NCBI GenBank assembly: GCA_038317345.1
Contig: JBBQBH010000077.1
Span: 1-10,006 of the forward strand
Source: Mayfieldus sp038317345
GTDB taxonomy: Bacteria; Actinomycetota; Thermoleophilia; Solirubrobacterales; 70-9
Direction of reading: 5' to 3'
Length of the DNA: 10,006 nucleotides
Within the stretch, counting starts at the first letter, position 1. Every line of letters starts with the position of its first letter. Shown here in pieces: positions 1-7,192 of this stretch. Under the pieces are notes generated by a model. The model had not been told where the DNA came from. It did not search any database and saw only the letters and a list, made by a program, of their open reading frames with translations. Position numbers and translations under genes: made by a program.

Positions 1-177
1 CCACTCACCGAGGCCGGGCTTGAGATTGATGACAGGCTCCGCTTTCGTGCTCAGGGCCCGGGCCAAATGCTGGTCGAGCGGATCGATGCAAGCCGATCTG
101 GATTGGATCAGTTGCCCGGCGCCGCAGGCGAGCCAGTCGACCAGCAAGTGCTGAAGCTCAGGCTGGCCGCGCGGCAC
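1..177 (-). CDS. Possible partial hypothetical protein, cut by left edge
   Basis: A minus-strand frame stays open from a GTG at 177 to the left edge (59 codons, no stop). It would begin 20 bp inside the 3' end of the membrane-protein gene and read on away from it. Most third codon positions are G or C, as in its neighbours, and the peptide mixes hydrophobic and charged residues as a globular protein does (for example QHLLVDWLACGAGQLIQ, then a PVINLKPGLGEW segment at the edge). I recognise no family. No clear Shine-Dalgarno precedes the GTG, and a TTG at 147 is an alternative start. Short open frames are common in GC-rich DNA, so this is a tentative call. If real, it is probably co-transcribed with the membrane protein. 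Confidence 0.35.
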   Translation of the reverse strand, partial: MPRGQPELQHLLVDWLACGAGQLIQSRSACIDPLDQHLARALSTKAEPVINLKPGLGEW

Positions 178-1990
178 CGGGCAGCGGCGCCGGCTTTGCC
201 TGACGATGCGGCTCGGGATCCCGCGGCTGTCCCGGCCGCCCGATCCGGGCCAAGCCGACGCTGAGGATCGCCAGCAGGCTGAGCGCGATCGCCAACACGA
301 TCAGCGGCGCCACGGGGGTCAGCCAGCTCGGGACTCCCTTCTTCTGCTCGCGCTGAAGAAGTTGCTTGTCTCTTACAAACGAGCGATCGAAATGCGCAGG
401 GACGACGACCCTGGGCGCCGGAATCGCGGGGTCGGACGGGAAGTAGATCGGCAGGCCGAGGACGCTGCGCCCGGTCTGCAGCCGCACCGTCGCCTTCCAG
501 TCGCCGTTGACGGGGATCGGGACCGTGGTGCGATAGCGGCCGCCACCGAGGCTCTTCAGCCGATCCACTACGAGCCCGCCGCCCTGCCACGAAGTCACGT
601 TGAGCCACTTGGCGTCGGCGGCCGCCGAGGCCGGGTGGACCTTGATCCGCGCCGAGACCTCGCGGTCCGGTCCGGGCTTGACGTCGGTCAGCCGCACGGC
701 GCCGCCGTATCCCTGCGGGACGGTCGTGAGCAGGCCGTTCGCGGTCAGGCCGGCGATCGCCAGCAGCGCGACCAGCGCCGCCGTTCGCGCCACCCGGACG
801 CCCGGCAGCTCCCCGCGCAGCGCCATTGCCATCAGCGCACCGAGGGTGCCTCCGGCGACCCCCGCGATCATCGCCACGATCAGCCCCTCGGGTAGCAGGT
901 GCGAGTTCCAGGGAAGCGTGTAGACGACGTGCGTCCATCCATATTCGGACGCGAAGCCCACTGTTCCAATTGCGCCCCCGGCGACGACTCCGAGAACCAA
1001 GGGGCGTCGGAGGAAGGCCAGCGCCGCGACCTCGACGCATGCCGCTTCGGCGAGATAGAGCGGCATCGCGGGCGTGGTCTGGCCGAAGACCTGATGGACG
1101 ATCAGGGCCACGGCGCCACGCACGAGGATGAAGAAGGCGGCCGCGGCGAATGCGCCGCCGCGTCCGATCCAGAGGCGGGCGCAGACGAGGGCGATCGCCG
1201 CCGCCAGCGCGATCAGGATCGGCTGGAAGATCATCTGGAACTGGGGAACGCCGAAGTCGAACTCGCCCTGGAAGGTCGAGAGGCCGATCAGCAACCCACC
1301 CGCCGCCATCGACTTGGTCAGATAGCCGCGGGCTCCCCGTGAGGCCAGTGCATCGGGGCGGGCCCGTAACCCCTCGACGATCAGCACGATCATGCCGATC
1401 AGGGTCAGCCCCGCGCCGCCGATCAGCATCAGATGCGTAGGCCCCCAGAGGGTCACGTCCTGCCCGAACAGCCGGTGCCACATATCGTCGAGCGGGAAGC
1501 CGAGCAGGGCGAACCCCGACGTCGCCATCATTAGCACCCCACCCAGCGACGCGTACCAGCCGCGGTTGATGCGCACTGCGGTGTCGGAGACCTGCTCCTT
1601 CGGCAGCGCGATGGCGATGAAGCCGGCGGAGAAGATCCCGAACAGGCCGGCAAGGATCAGATAGTGGGCCGGGTTGGCGAGCGGCCCGGGATCGCGGCCC
1701 TGGTCGATGTGCAGGGAGATGTCCCAGTACATCCCCAGCAGCGCGACGAGCAGGGAGACCATCGCCACGGCGAGCGGCAGCGCCGCCCAGCCGGGAAGCC
1801 CGGAGCGCTGCTCGGCGAAAGCGGCGGCACGGGCGAGATGCGTGCGGCGGCCGCTGCGGTGGCCCATGACGAGCCAGTAGAGGGCGGCGCTCGCGATCAG
1901 CGCCATCGCGTTGGCGATCAGGATCTGCCCGATCGCTGCTCCGCCGGCTGGATTCGCGGCGGCGAGGGTGGATAGCGATGCTGAAGTCAT
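158..1990 (-). CDS. Polytopic membrane protein with C-terminal FixH/YtkA-like domain
   Basis: A 610-residue integral membrane protein of unknown function. About twelve hydrophobic segments are visible between residues 20 and 421. A soluble, probably extracytoplasmic region follows (about 430-530), then one last transmembrane segment (558-582) and a Pro/Arg-rich tail. The soluble region ends in a GRYRTTVPIPVNGDWKATVRL stretch, which resembles the beta-sandwich of FixH/YtkA-like domains found with copper and cytochrome-oxidase assembly proteins; this is pattern similarity only. Potential ligand residues cluster in or near the first membrane helices: DISLH at 90-94, NPAHY at 106-110, DDMWHRLFG at 168-176 and WGPTH at 182-186. 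The ATG at 1990 has a good Shine-Dalgarno (GGGAAGG, 1995-2001, spacer 4). The gene is divergent from a MerR regulator, which probably controls it. A metal or redox role is inference; a plain structural or transport protein is possible. Confidence 0.85.
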   Translation of the reverse strand: MTSASLSTLAAANPAGGAAIGQILIANAMALIASAALYWLVMGHRSGRRTHLARAAAFAEQRSGLPGWAALPLAVAMVSLLVALLGMYWDISLHIDQGRDPGPLANPAHYLILAGLFGIFSAGFIAIALPKEQVSDTAVRINRGWYASLGGVLMMATSGFALLGFPLDDMWHRLFGQDVTLWGPTHLMLIGGAGLTLIGMIVLIVEGLRARPDALASRGARGYLTKSMAAGGLLIGLSTFQGEFDFGVPQFQMIFQPILIALAAAIALVCARLWIGRGGAFAAAAFFILVRGAVALIVHQVFGQTTPAMPLYLAEAACVEVAALAFLRRPLVLGVVAGGAIGTVGFASEYGWTHVVYTLPWNSHLLPEGLIVAMIAGVAGGTLGALMAMALRGELPGVRVARTAALVALLAIAGLTANGLLTTVPQGYGGAVRLTDVKPGPDREVSARIKVHPASAAADAKWLNVTSWQGGGLVVDRLKSLGGGRYRTTVPIPVNGDWKATVRLQTGRSVLGLPIYFPSDPAIPAPRVVVPAHFDRSFVRDKQLLQREQKKGVPSWLTPVAPLIVLAIALSLLAILSVGLARIGRPGQPRDPEPHRQAKPAPLPGAARPA

Positions 1991-2040
1991 GGCGCCTTCC
2001 CGTAGTCGTTCCCGTGCGGCCCGTCGCTATGTGTCATCCC

Positions 2041-2100
2041 GTGAATGTACCACCAAATGATGGAACATAGACACATGTAAAATGAGCCTAGAATGAGCCT
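2041..2100. promoter_or_regulatory. AT-rich divergent promoter/operator region
   Basis: This is the AT-rich core of the 110-bp gap between the divergent membrane-protein and MerR genes. Three things are visible. There is an imperfect inverted repeat CCACCA-AA-TGATGG at 2050-2063 (one mismatched pair). There is a direct repeat AATGAGCCT at 2081-2089 and 2092-2100, period 11 bp, about one helical turn. A good -10 hexamer TAGAAT at 2089-2094 lies 6 bp before the GTG at 2101, which would give a leaderless MerR transcript. A -35-like TAGACA at 2068-2073 is 15 bp away, shorter than usual. No convincing promoter for the minus-strand gene was identified. Confidence 0.45.
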
Positions 2101-2898
2101 GTGACGCAACTCACGCAGGAACAAAAGGGGATGACGATCGACGAGCTGGCGCAGCGCACCGGGATGACGGTGCGCAACATCCGCGCCCATCAATCGCGCG
2201 GCCTGCTGCCGCCCCCCGAGGTCGTCGGACGCACCGGTTACTACGACGACGACCACGCCGCCCGTTTGGAATTGATCAAGGAGATGCAGGGCGACGGCTT
2301 CAACCTCCGCGCGATCAGGCGCCTGCTCGAAGGGGTCGGAGACTCGAGCAGCGAGGTGCTCGGATTCGCTCGCGCGGTCCGGGCGCCGTTCGAGGAGGAG
2401 GAGCCCGAGATCCTCGAGGCCGAGGAGATCGCAAAGCGCTGGGGCGGCGAGGCGGACCCCGCCCTGCTGCGGCGGGCGGAGCGCTTGGGCCTAATGCGCC
2501 CTCTGGGCGAGGGCCGCTTCGAAGTCGCTAGCCCGCGGGTGATGCGGGCCGGCACCGAGCTCGCCGAGCTCGGCATCCCTCCCCAAACCGCGTTGGAGGT
2601 GGCGGCAAAGCTTCGCCGTCAATCGCGTGAAGTGGCCCGCGTCTTCATCGAGCTCTTCCTCGAGAACATCTGGAAGCCGTTCGAGCGCGCCGGGCGCCCG
2701 GAGGAGGAATGGCCGCGCGTTCGCGAGGCGCTGGAGCGGCTGCGCCCGCTGGCGTCGGAATCGCTGCTGGCGATCTTCGGGCTGGTGATGACGGAAGCGA
2801 CCGAGAAGGCCTTCGGGCGGGCGTTGGAGAAAGATCTGTCGCGCGACTCGCACCGCCGCCGCGCCCGCCGCCACACCACCCGCGGCCAGCGTCGGTAA
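2101..2898 (+). CDS. MerR-family transcriptional regulator, extended C-terminus
   Basis: A 265-residue regulator. Residues 11-78 form a complete MerR winged helix-turn-helix: the ELAQRTGMTVRNIRAHQSRGLLPPP recognition region followed by a wing with GYYDDDHAARLELI. MerR proteins typically bind as dimers to a dyad inside an elongated promoter spacer. The protein is about twice the usual MerR length. An acidic linker (about 97-109) is followed by AEEIAKRWGGEADPALLRRAERLGL, which looks like a second, degenerate helix-turn-helix half, and then an all-helical region to 245 and a basic tail (HRRRARRHTTRGQRR). No cysteine is present at all, so thiolate metal sensing as in MerR/CueR is unlikely. The start is either GTG 2101 (possibly leaderless from TAGAAT 2089-2094) or ATG 2131 (AGGA at 2117-2120), which starts directly at the conserved MTIDELA. 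It is divergent from the membrane-protein gene, its likely target. Confidence 0.88.
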   Translation: MTQLTQEQKGMTIDELAQRTGMTVRNIRAHQSRGLLPPPEVVGRTGYYDDDHAARLELIKEMQGDGFNLRAIRRLLEGVGDSSSEVLGFARAVRAPFEEEEPEILEAEEIAKRWGGEADPALLRRAERLGLMRPLGEGRFEVASPRVMRAGTELAELGIPPQTALEVAAKLRRQSREVARVFIELFLENIWKPFERAGRPEEEWPRVREALERLRPLASESLLAIFGLVMTEATEKAFGRALEKDLSRDSHRRRARRHTTRGQRR

Positions 2899-2910
2899 AT
2901 TGCTCCCTGT

Positions 2911-2983
<73 letters not shown>

Positions 2984-3026
2984 CTTCGAGGAGGTCCGCG
3001 CGCTGGCTCGGAACAGGAGATCAGAG

Positions 3027-4061
3027 CTACAAGAGATCCAGATCGCCGAGGCAAAGGGCCCAAGAATCGCGCCTGGTGGGGTCGGGAACTATGCCTTCTT
3101 TGAGCTGCTGGACCGTCGTTAGTGTGTCGCCTCGCAGGCGCACAAAGCCGCACCGAACCGCTGCGCGTCGCGCTGCAGAACCCGAGGGGAAGTGGCAGGT
3201 GAGGTAGTCCACCGGAGCCGCCTGCACCGCCCTCCGCAGCAAGTGGTGTGCTGTCCGGAGATCGCCCGGCTCGACAAGCAACTCGCAGACCGTCGAGGCC
3301 GACAGCGGACCCCGGCGGCGAACCCGGAAGATCGCCATTCCCACGAGACGGCCTTCTCGCTCTTCTCGAATCGCTCGGTAGGCCACAAGCGACCCATATC
3401 TCCAGCGAAGGTAATCGAGGTCCTTGGCTGTCATGAACCGATCGCTCGCCTCCTCGGCCTGGGCGAGCAAGCTGGATACGCCGTGACCATCTTCCAGCGC
3501 TACAGCAGCCGGCTCAGCATCCGCGGGTGGGGTTGTAACGCGAGCCTCCCCACGGCGTTTCTCGTAAATCAGTCGCAGCCCGGCCCGTATTGGAGCGCGC
3601 ACGCGAATGAAATTGGGCATCGTGCCAGCGTCGTGCCGTCCGGCCTTGAGGGTGCCGGACCGACTTTGCTCGTTGGGATTCGAGAACGTGAACGCAGCCT
3701 CCTGTGGGAAGTCCTCCTTCGCCTCACGCATGAACGCCGTGTGAATGCCCCGTCTTCGATGCTCAGGGTCAACCACGAGATCGACTCCGCGCACCGCTTG
3801 GAAGGTTCGCCCGCCCGCCCTCAGCCTCCAGCGCAGCCACCCCTCGAAACCGACGACCGCGCCGTCTGCCTCCGCGACCATTAAGATTGAGCGCCCAAAC
3901 GGGCTTTCCATGTGCTTCCATCGGAAGAATTCTGCTGGAGCCTGGCCCTCGATACCGTGCGGCCAGGTTCCGAAAGCCGTTTGGAGCAGGTTGACAACGT
4001 GCGGACCGTCCTCCGGCCGATAGGCGCGGATCTCGACACCGGCGGTGTTCGTCCTTCCCAT
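3027..4061 (-). CDS. Tandem-domain GNAT-family N-acetyltransferase
   Basis: A 344-residue predicted acetyltransferase that transfers an acyl group from acetyl-CoA to an unknown amine. The N-terminal GNAT fold covers about 9-150: the opening VEIRAYRPEDGPHVVNLL strand-helix, the central strands, and the CoA pyrophosphate loop VVDPEHRRRGIHTAFM at about 97-111. The usual small residue at the sixth position of the R-x-x-G-x-G/A motif is His here. FTFSNPNEQS at 124-133 is also typical of the family. The second half (about 205-320, DYLRWRYGS, then LVGMAIFRV and LLVEPGDLRTAHHLL) looks like a degenerate second GNAT-like module. The ATG at 4061 is chosen because the family homology starts just after it; the frame is open further upstream but that part is not GNAT-like. 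No clear ribosome site is visible. It is convergent with the tRNA. Similar proteins occur in surface-polysaccharide clusters, but none is visible here, so the substrate is unknown. Confidence 0.82.
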   Translation of the reverse strand: MGRTNTAGVEIRAYRPEDGPHVVNLLQTAFGTWPHGIEGQAPAEFFRWKHMESPFGRSILMVAEADGAVVGFEGWLRWRLRAGGRTFQAVRGVDLVVDPEHRRRGIHTAFMREAKEDFPQEAAFTFSNPNEQSRSGTLKAGRHDAGTMPNFIRVRAPIRAGLRLIYEKRRGEARVTTPPADAEPAAVALEDGHGVSSLLAQAEEASDRFMTAKDLDYLRWRYGSLVAYRAIREEREGRLVGMAIFRVRRRGPLSASTVCELLVEPGDLRTAHHLLRRAVQAAPVDYLTCHFPSGSAARRAAVRCGFVRLRGDTLTTVQQLKEGIVPDPTRRDSWALCLGDLDLL

Positions 4062-4117
4062 TACATCGACGATACCCAGCGCCGGGCTTCGCTCCAAAGG
4101 CCGAATCGTGGCTCCTC

Positions 4118-4138
4118 CGGCCCCCCGATCTGGGGCCG
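4118..4138 (-). terminator. GC hairpin between two minus-strand genes
   Basis: A perfect 7-bp inverted repeat (CGGCCCC at 4118-4124, GGGGCCG at 4132-4138) with a 7-nt loop lies in the 110-bp gap after the stop of the DUF4333-like gene and before the GNAT start. It could be an intrinsic terminator or attenuator in the minus-strand transcript. No U tract follows, so termination is uncertain and GC-rich chance pairing is possible. Confidence 0.35.
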
Positions 4139-4171
4139 AAACAGTGGAGCGACCGCGGGATGCGGCGGCGC

Positions 4172-5245
4172 CTAAGGAGAGGCGAGGCTCCCGTGCTTCA
4201 ACGTGATGGTGATTCCAATTGTGGCGCCTCCCGCGCTGATGCTGCAGCTGAGGCTGTCTCCCTCGTTGATGATCACTCCAGGCTGACAAGTAACTGTCCA
4301 ACCTTCAAGTCCATATGACGGAAGTTGTTGTGCGATTTCCCGCTCGACATCGGCTGAGGTGTAGGAAGGCGCAGAACTAGGATTCGCAGGGACCTGAGGT
4401 TGCTGAGGTTGGGTGGGTAGGGGCGTGACGGGCGGCGCGGGTTGCTCGGGCGCCGGAGGCTGCACAGCAGCCGGAGGTGGGGCGGGCTGCAGGGCTTGCC
4501 GCGGAGGTTCGACCCAAAGCGTGCCCTCCGGGTAGCGGAGGGCAGCGGCGATTGTTTCGTTGCCCGGAGCGATGTCGTGATATTGCTCTGGCTGCGACTG
4601 CGCTGAAATAGTCTCGGCGTGCCACATGAAGTCCTCGAAGGGCGTTGACGACGGCAGCTGATCGCGAGCGATCACAATCGAGGTGCGGTTGCCGGCCTGG
4701 CCGATCTCGGCCCTTCGAACACCATTGTCGAGGTCCGGATTGGCCGTCGGTCGCACTGTGACGTAGCGCTGGCCGTTCGGGTCGAACACCAACCTGATGT
4801 CCTCCCCCGCAAAGCCGCCGGAAGGCTCCGCACCGCCTGGGGTTTTCATTGCCAGCCAGACGCCGAGCGTCGCACCGCGCTGCGGCCGCGCCTTGGTGGT
4901 GAAATCGATGCAGAGCCTGTCGCCGCCCCGGGCGACCGACACCTCGGTTAGATCGAGCTGCGGTTGGTCGGCCGGCGGCGCTCCGAGCCGGTAATAGAAG
5001 ACATCGCCGGATGGATCCGAGGTGCTGGTGACCTTGCCGATCGACGCGCAGTTCACAAACGACTCTGCAGTGGTTCCGCTGGCTCCAGAGTTGTAAATCG
5101 CAAAAGCTGCAGCGAGCGAGACGTCAATGACGCCCAGCCAAGCGACTAGCCGCCAGTTGATGCGGCGAGTGGGCTTGCCGCGCTGGGGGTTCTTCCAGCC
5201 CCAGCCACCCTCGTTCAGCGACTTAAAGGGTGCTCCTTCTTTCAC
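4172..5245 (-). CDS. Membrane-anchored protein with C-terminal DUF4333-like domain
   Basis: About 357 residues from GTG 5245. That start is chosen because AGGGA (5252-5256) lies 6 nt upstream; ATG 5269 and TTG 5287 are in-frame alternatives. The protein has a short basic cytoplasmic segment (WGWKNPQRGKPTRR), one transmembrane helix (about 32-51, WRLVAWLGVIDVSLAAAFAI) and an extracytoplasmic part. Residues about 70-245 are beta-rich with alternating strands (DVFYYRL, GDRLCIDFTT, LGVWLAMKTP, EDIRLVFDPNGQRYVTV), similar in style to CBM9/DOMON-like sandwiches. Residues 250-292 are a Pro/Gln/Ala linker. Residues 297-351 match the actinobacterial DUF4333 pattern: an amphipathic helix DVEREIAQQL, then VTCQPGVIINEGDSLSCSI with two cysteines about 14 apart, then ITITL. 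The function is unknown; a cell-envelope role is inferred. It is divergent from the secreted DUF1906 gene and upstream of the GNAT gene. Confidence 0.78.
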   Translation of the reverse strand: MKEGAPFKSLNEGGWGWKNPQRGKPTRRINWRLVAWLGVIDVSLAAAFAIYNSGASGTTAESFVNCASIGKVTSTSDPSGDVFYYRLGAPPADQPQLDLTEVSVARGGDRLCIDFTTKARPQRGATLGVWLAMKTPGGAEPSGGFAGEDIRLVFDPNGQRYVTVRPTANPDLDNGVRRAEIGQAGNRTSIVIARDQLPSSTPFEDFMWHAETISAQSQPEQYHDIAPGNETIAAALRYPEGTLWVEPPRQALQPAPPPAAVQPPAPEQPAPPVTPLPTQPQQPQVPANPSSAPSYTSADVEREIAQQLPSYGLEGWTVTCQPGVIINEGDSLSCSISAGGATIGITITLKHGSLASP

Positions 5246-5508
5246 CCTGGGTCCCTGCCGATCGCGCATAAGGCAAACATGGATCAAATTTCACCCCCGG
5301 CCATCGATGCAGCGTCAATGCGGCGTTTCCAAACCAAAGCCAGGAGGTGTTTGTAGCGGCGAGGTGGCCCGCTGTTCTAATTACTTTTCGAGCTGGAAGC
5401 CCGAGCACGATTCATTCCAGCGGCCCCGCAACTCCTTCCGGCGCGGGGGTCTTTGATAGAAGCGGTGGGCTGCGGGACGAGGCACTAGTGCTCGACTTTG
5501 CGCTGCAA
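5246..5508. other. Divergent intergenic region
   Basis: This stretch separates the DUF4333-like gene and the DUF1906 gene and should hold both promoters. An AT-rich patch at 5376-5388 is the only promoter-like composition; no convincing -35/-10 pair was found on either strand. The plus-strand frame is open across it from 5347, but the encoded peptide looks non-coding before the signal peptide at 5509. A perfect AGGAGGTG at 5342-5349 has no usable start after it. Confidence 0.4.
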
Positions 5509-7104
5509 ATGAAGCAATCAGAGCGGCGAGCTCGGCTCACCGGGCTGGTCCTGATGGGCGTCATCGTCTGCGCCTCGCTGATCGGCGCGCCAATGGCGTC
5601 GGCCGGGACTCATACGCGGGAGGTCCGTTACCGCGGATACGGCATCGACGTGCCTGGGTCGTGGCCGGTATACGAGCTGGCTGCCGATCCCTCACAGTGC
5701 GTCCGCTTCGACCGCCATGCGGTGTATCTGGGCCGGCCAGGCGCGAACCAGCGCTGCCCAGCGCATGCTGTGGGCCGAACCGAGGCGATCCTGATCGAGC
5801 CGCTCGACCAAGCTCAGCCAACCCGACCAGACTCGATCACCCTGAATCGCACCGGGGTCAGGCCGCGCTCATTGCCTTCAGCGTCCTCGACCGAGGCACT
5901 TCTTGCGATCCCATCCGCGGGCGTGAAGGTGACCGCAACCTGGCAGCGTGACCCCAGGCTCGTTGAGGGAATCCTTCATCGTGCGCGGCGCGTGGCTGGA
6001 GCGCAACCCGCCACTCCCGCGCCGGCTCGCACACACGCTCGCCGAGTTCGGCGCCGACACCACCAACCTGCTCTGCACCCGGCCGGCGGGATCCTCGGCC
6101 AGGTGCCGCGAGCGACCGCGTCCTACTACACCGGGCTGGGCTTCGACGCCTGCACCGCACCGTCCACCGCGACCATGACGGCGTGGACCGCTTCGCCCTA
6201 TAGGGGGCTCGGGATCTACATCGGCGGCGCCAATCGGGGCTGCAGCCAGCCGAACCTCACCAGCACTTGGGTGAGCACCGAGATCGCAGCCGGCTGGCAG
6301 CTGATCCCGACCTACGTCGGCCTGCAGGCGCCGAGCAACGGTTGCGGTTGCGCGGCGATCAAACCGGCTCAGGCGGAGGCGCAAGGGATTGCCGCGGCCG
6401 ACGACGCAGTAACCAAGGCCGCAGCCGTTGGCATCGGGACCGGCAACCCGATCTACTTCGACATGGAGGGCTATTCCCGCGGCGGGACCAACAGCTCGGC
6501 GGTGCTGGCCTTCCTCGGTGCGTGGACCGGGGAGCTGCACGTGAGGGGGTACGTATCGGGCGTTTACAGCAGCGCCGCCTCGGGTATCGCCGACCTGGTC
6601 GCCCAGTACGGCAGCGGCTTCGCCGAACCCGACGACCTCTGGGTGGCCGACTGGAACAAGCAGGCCACGACCGCCTTCTCCTACATTCCGGTGACAGATT
6701 GGGCCAACCATCAGCGCCTGCACCAGTACCGAGGCGGCCACAACGAGTCCTACGGCGGCGTCTCGATCAACATCGACAACGACTACCTCGATGGCGCCCT
6801 CGCCGGCAACGCAAGCCCGCCTGTCGTGGTCCGGCGGGGGCACTGCCCCAAGGTCTTCTTCGGGCATCACTCCAAATATGGAGCCTTCGACATCCGCACG
6901 TTCAACGTCCTTCACCCGCTGCACTGCGGGAAAGCCCGCAAGGTCGCGGCGGCCTCCCGGGCGAAACGCTTCGGACCTTTGGGGGGCGCCCGCGTCTATC
7001 GTCGCCGGGGTTTCACCTGCCGCGGCAGCACCGTGGGTCGAGCCCGCGTGATCTACATCTGCCGTACCGGCGAGGCGCAGATCAGATTCGTGCGAGCGGA
7101 CTGA
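5509..7104 (+). CDS. Secreted DUF1906 (Rv2525c-like) glycoside-hydrolase-like protein
   Basis: A 531-residue exported protein. The signal peptide has a basic n-region (MKQSERRARL), a hydrophobic core (LVLMGVIVCASLIG) and a likely cleavage after ASA at residue 32. Residues 38-160 form an N-terminal domain (RYRGYGIDVPGSWPVYEL, CVRFDRHAVYLG, QRCPAHAVGRTEA), a type I recall preceding DUF1906 in other actinobacteria. An Arg/Pro/Ala/His-rich linker spans about 165-200. The DUF1906 TIM-barrel-like domain is at about 206-430: GLGFDACTAPS, IYIGGANRGCSQPNL, WQLIPTYVG, IYFDMEGY with the acidic D/E pair expected of a glycosidase-type active site, LWVADWN, and NIDNDYLDG. A Cys-containing C-terminal module (about 445-528, ending VIYICRTGEAQIRF) follows. 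Rv2525c-family proteins are exported and linked to cell-wall biology; the substrate is unknown. GTG 5488 (GAGG at 5479-5482) is an alternative start adding seven residues. The linker has odd codon use (see findings). Confidence 0.88.
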   Translation: MKQSERRARLTGLVLMGVIVCASLIGAPMASAGTHTREVRYRGYGIDVPGSWPVYELAADPSQCVRFDRHAVYLGRPGANQRCPAHAVGRTEAILIEPLDQAQPTRPDSITLNRTGVRPRSLPSASSTEALLAIPSAGVKVTATWQRDPRLVEGILHRARRVAGAQPATPAPARTHARRVRRRHHQPALHPAGGILGQVPRATASYYTGLGFDACTAPSTATMTAWTASPYRGLGIYIGGANRGCSQPNLTSTWVSTEIAAGWQLIPTYVGLQAPSNGCGCAAIKPAQAEAQGIAAADDAVTKAAAVGIGTGNPIYFDMEGYSRGGTNSSAVLAFLGAWTGELHVRGYVSGVYSSAASGIADLVAQYGSGFAEPDDLWVADWNKQATTAFSYIPVTDWANHQRLHQYRGGHNESYGGVSINIDNDYLDGALAGNASPPVVVRRGHCPKVFFGHHSKYGAFDIRTFNVLHPLHCGKARKVAAASRAKRFGPLGGARVYRRRGFTCRGSTVGRARVIYICRTGEAQIRFVRAD

Positions 7105-7150
7105 CTGCGTAGCCCGCCAGAGCCGATTCGACGCCCAAGAGGCGCCGCAA

Positions 7151-7173
7151 GCCGAGCCGTTGGGAGTCTCGGC
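7151..7173 (+). terminator. Hairpin downstream of DUF1906 gene
   Basis: GCCGAG at 7151-7156 pairs perfectly with CTCGGC at 7168-7173 around an 11-nt loop, 47 nt after the DUF1906 stop. It may be a weak terminator insulating the efflux operon. There is no T tract, and the -35 element proposed for the MFS gene lies in its loop, so this could be chance. Confidence 0.25.
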
Positions 7174-7188
7174 ACGGCGCGCTAAAGT
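7160..7188 (+). promoter_or_regulatory. Candidate sigma70-type promoter of the efflux operon
   Basis: TTGGGA at 7160-7165 (4 of 6 to TTGACA) and TAAAGT at 7183-7188 (4 of 6 to TATAAT) are separated by exactly 17 bp. Transcription would begin near 7195, inside the palindrome at 7193-7210 and a few bases before the GTG at 7199. This makes the upstream in-frame TTG at 7160 an unlikely start codon. Confidence 0.5.
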
Positions 7189-7192
7189 TCTA

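Noticed and set aside
108..1481. 457-codon minus-strand open frame overlapping the membrane-protein gene
   Set aside because: It is a frame shadow: Arg/Gly/Pro/Asp-rich, low-complexity and without hydrophobic segments, while the overlapping frame gives a clear polytopic membrane protein with a ribosome site.
3192..3884. 230-codon plus-strand open frame
   Set aside because: It lies opposite the GNAT gene, whose CoA-binding loop and strand pattern are convincing; the plus frame has no family-like pattern.
5342..5352. Perfect Shine-Dalgarno AGGAGGTG
   Set aside because: The only start close enough (TTG at 5351) is followed at once by a TAG stop, and the GTG at 5347 lies inside the SD itself. 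I see no gene it could serve.
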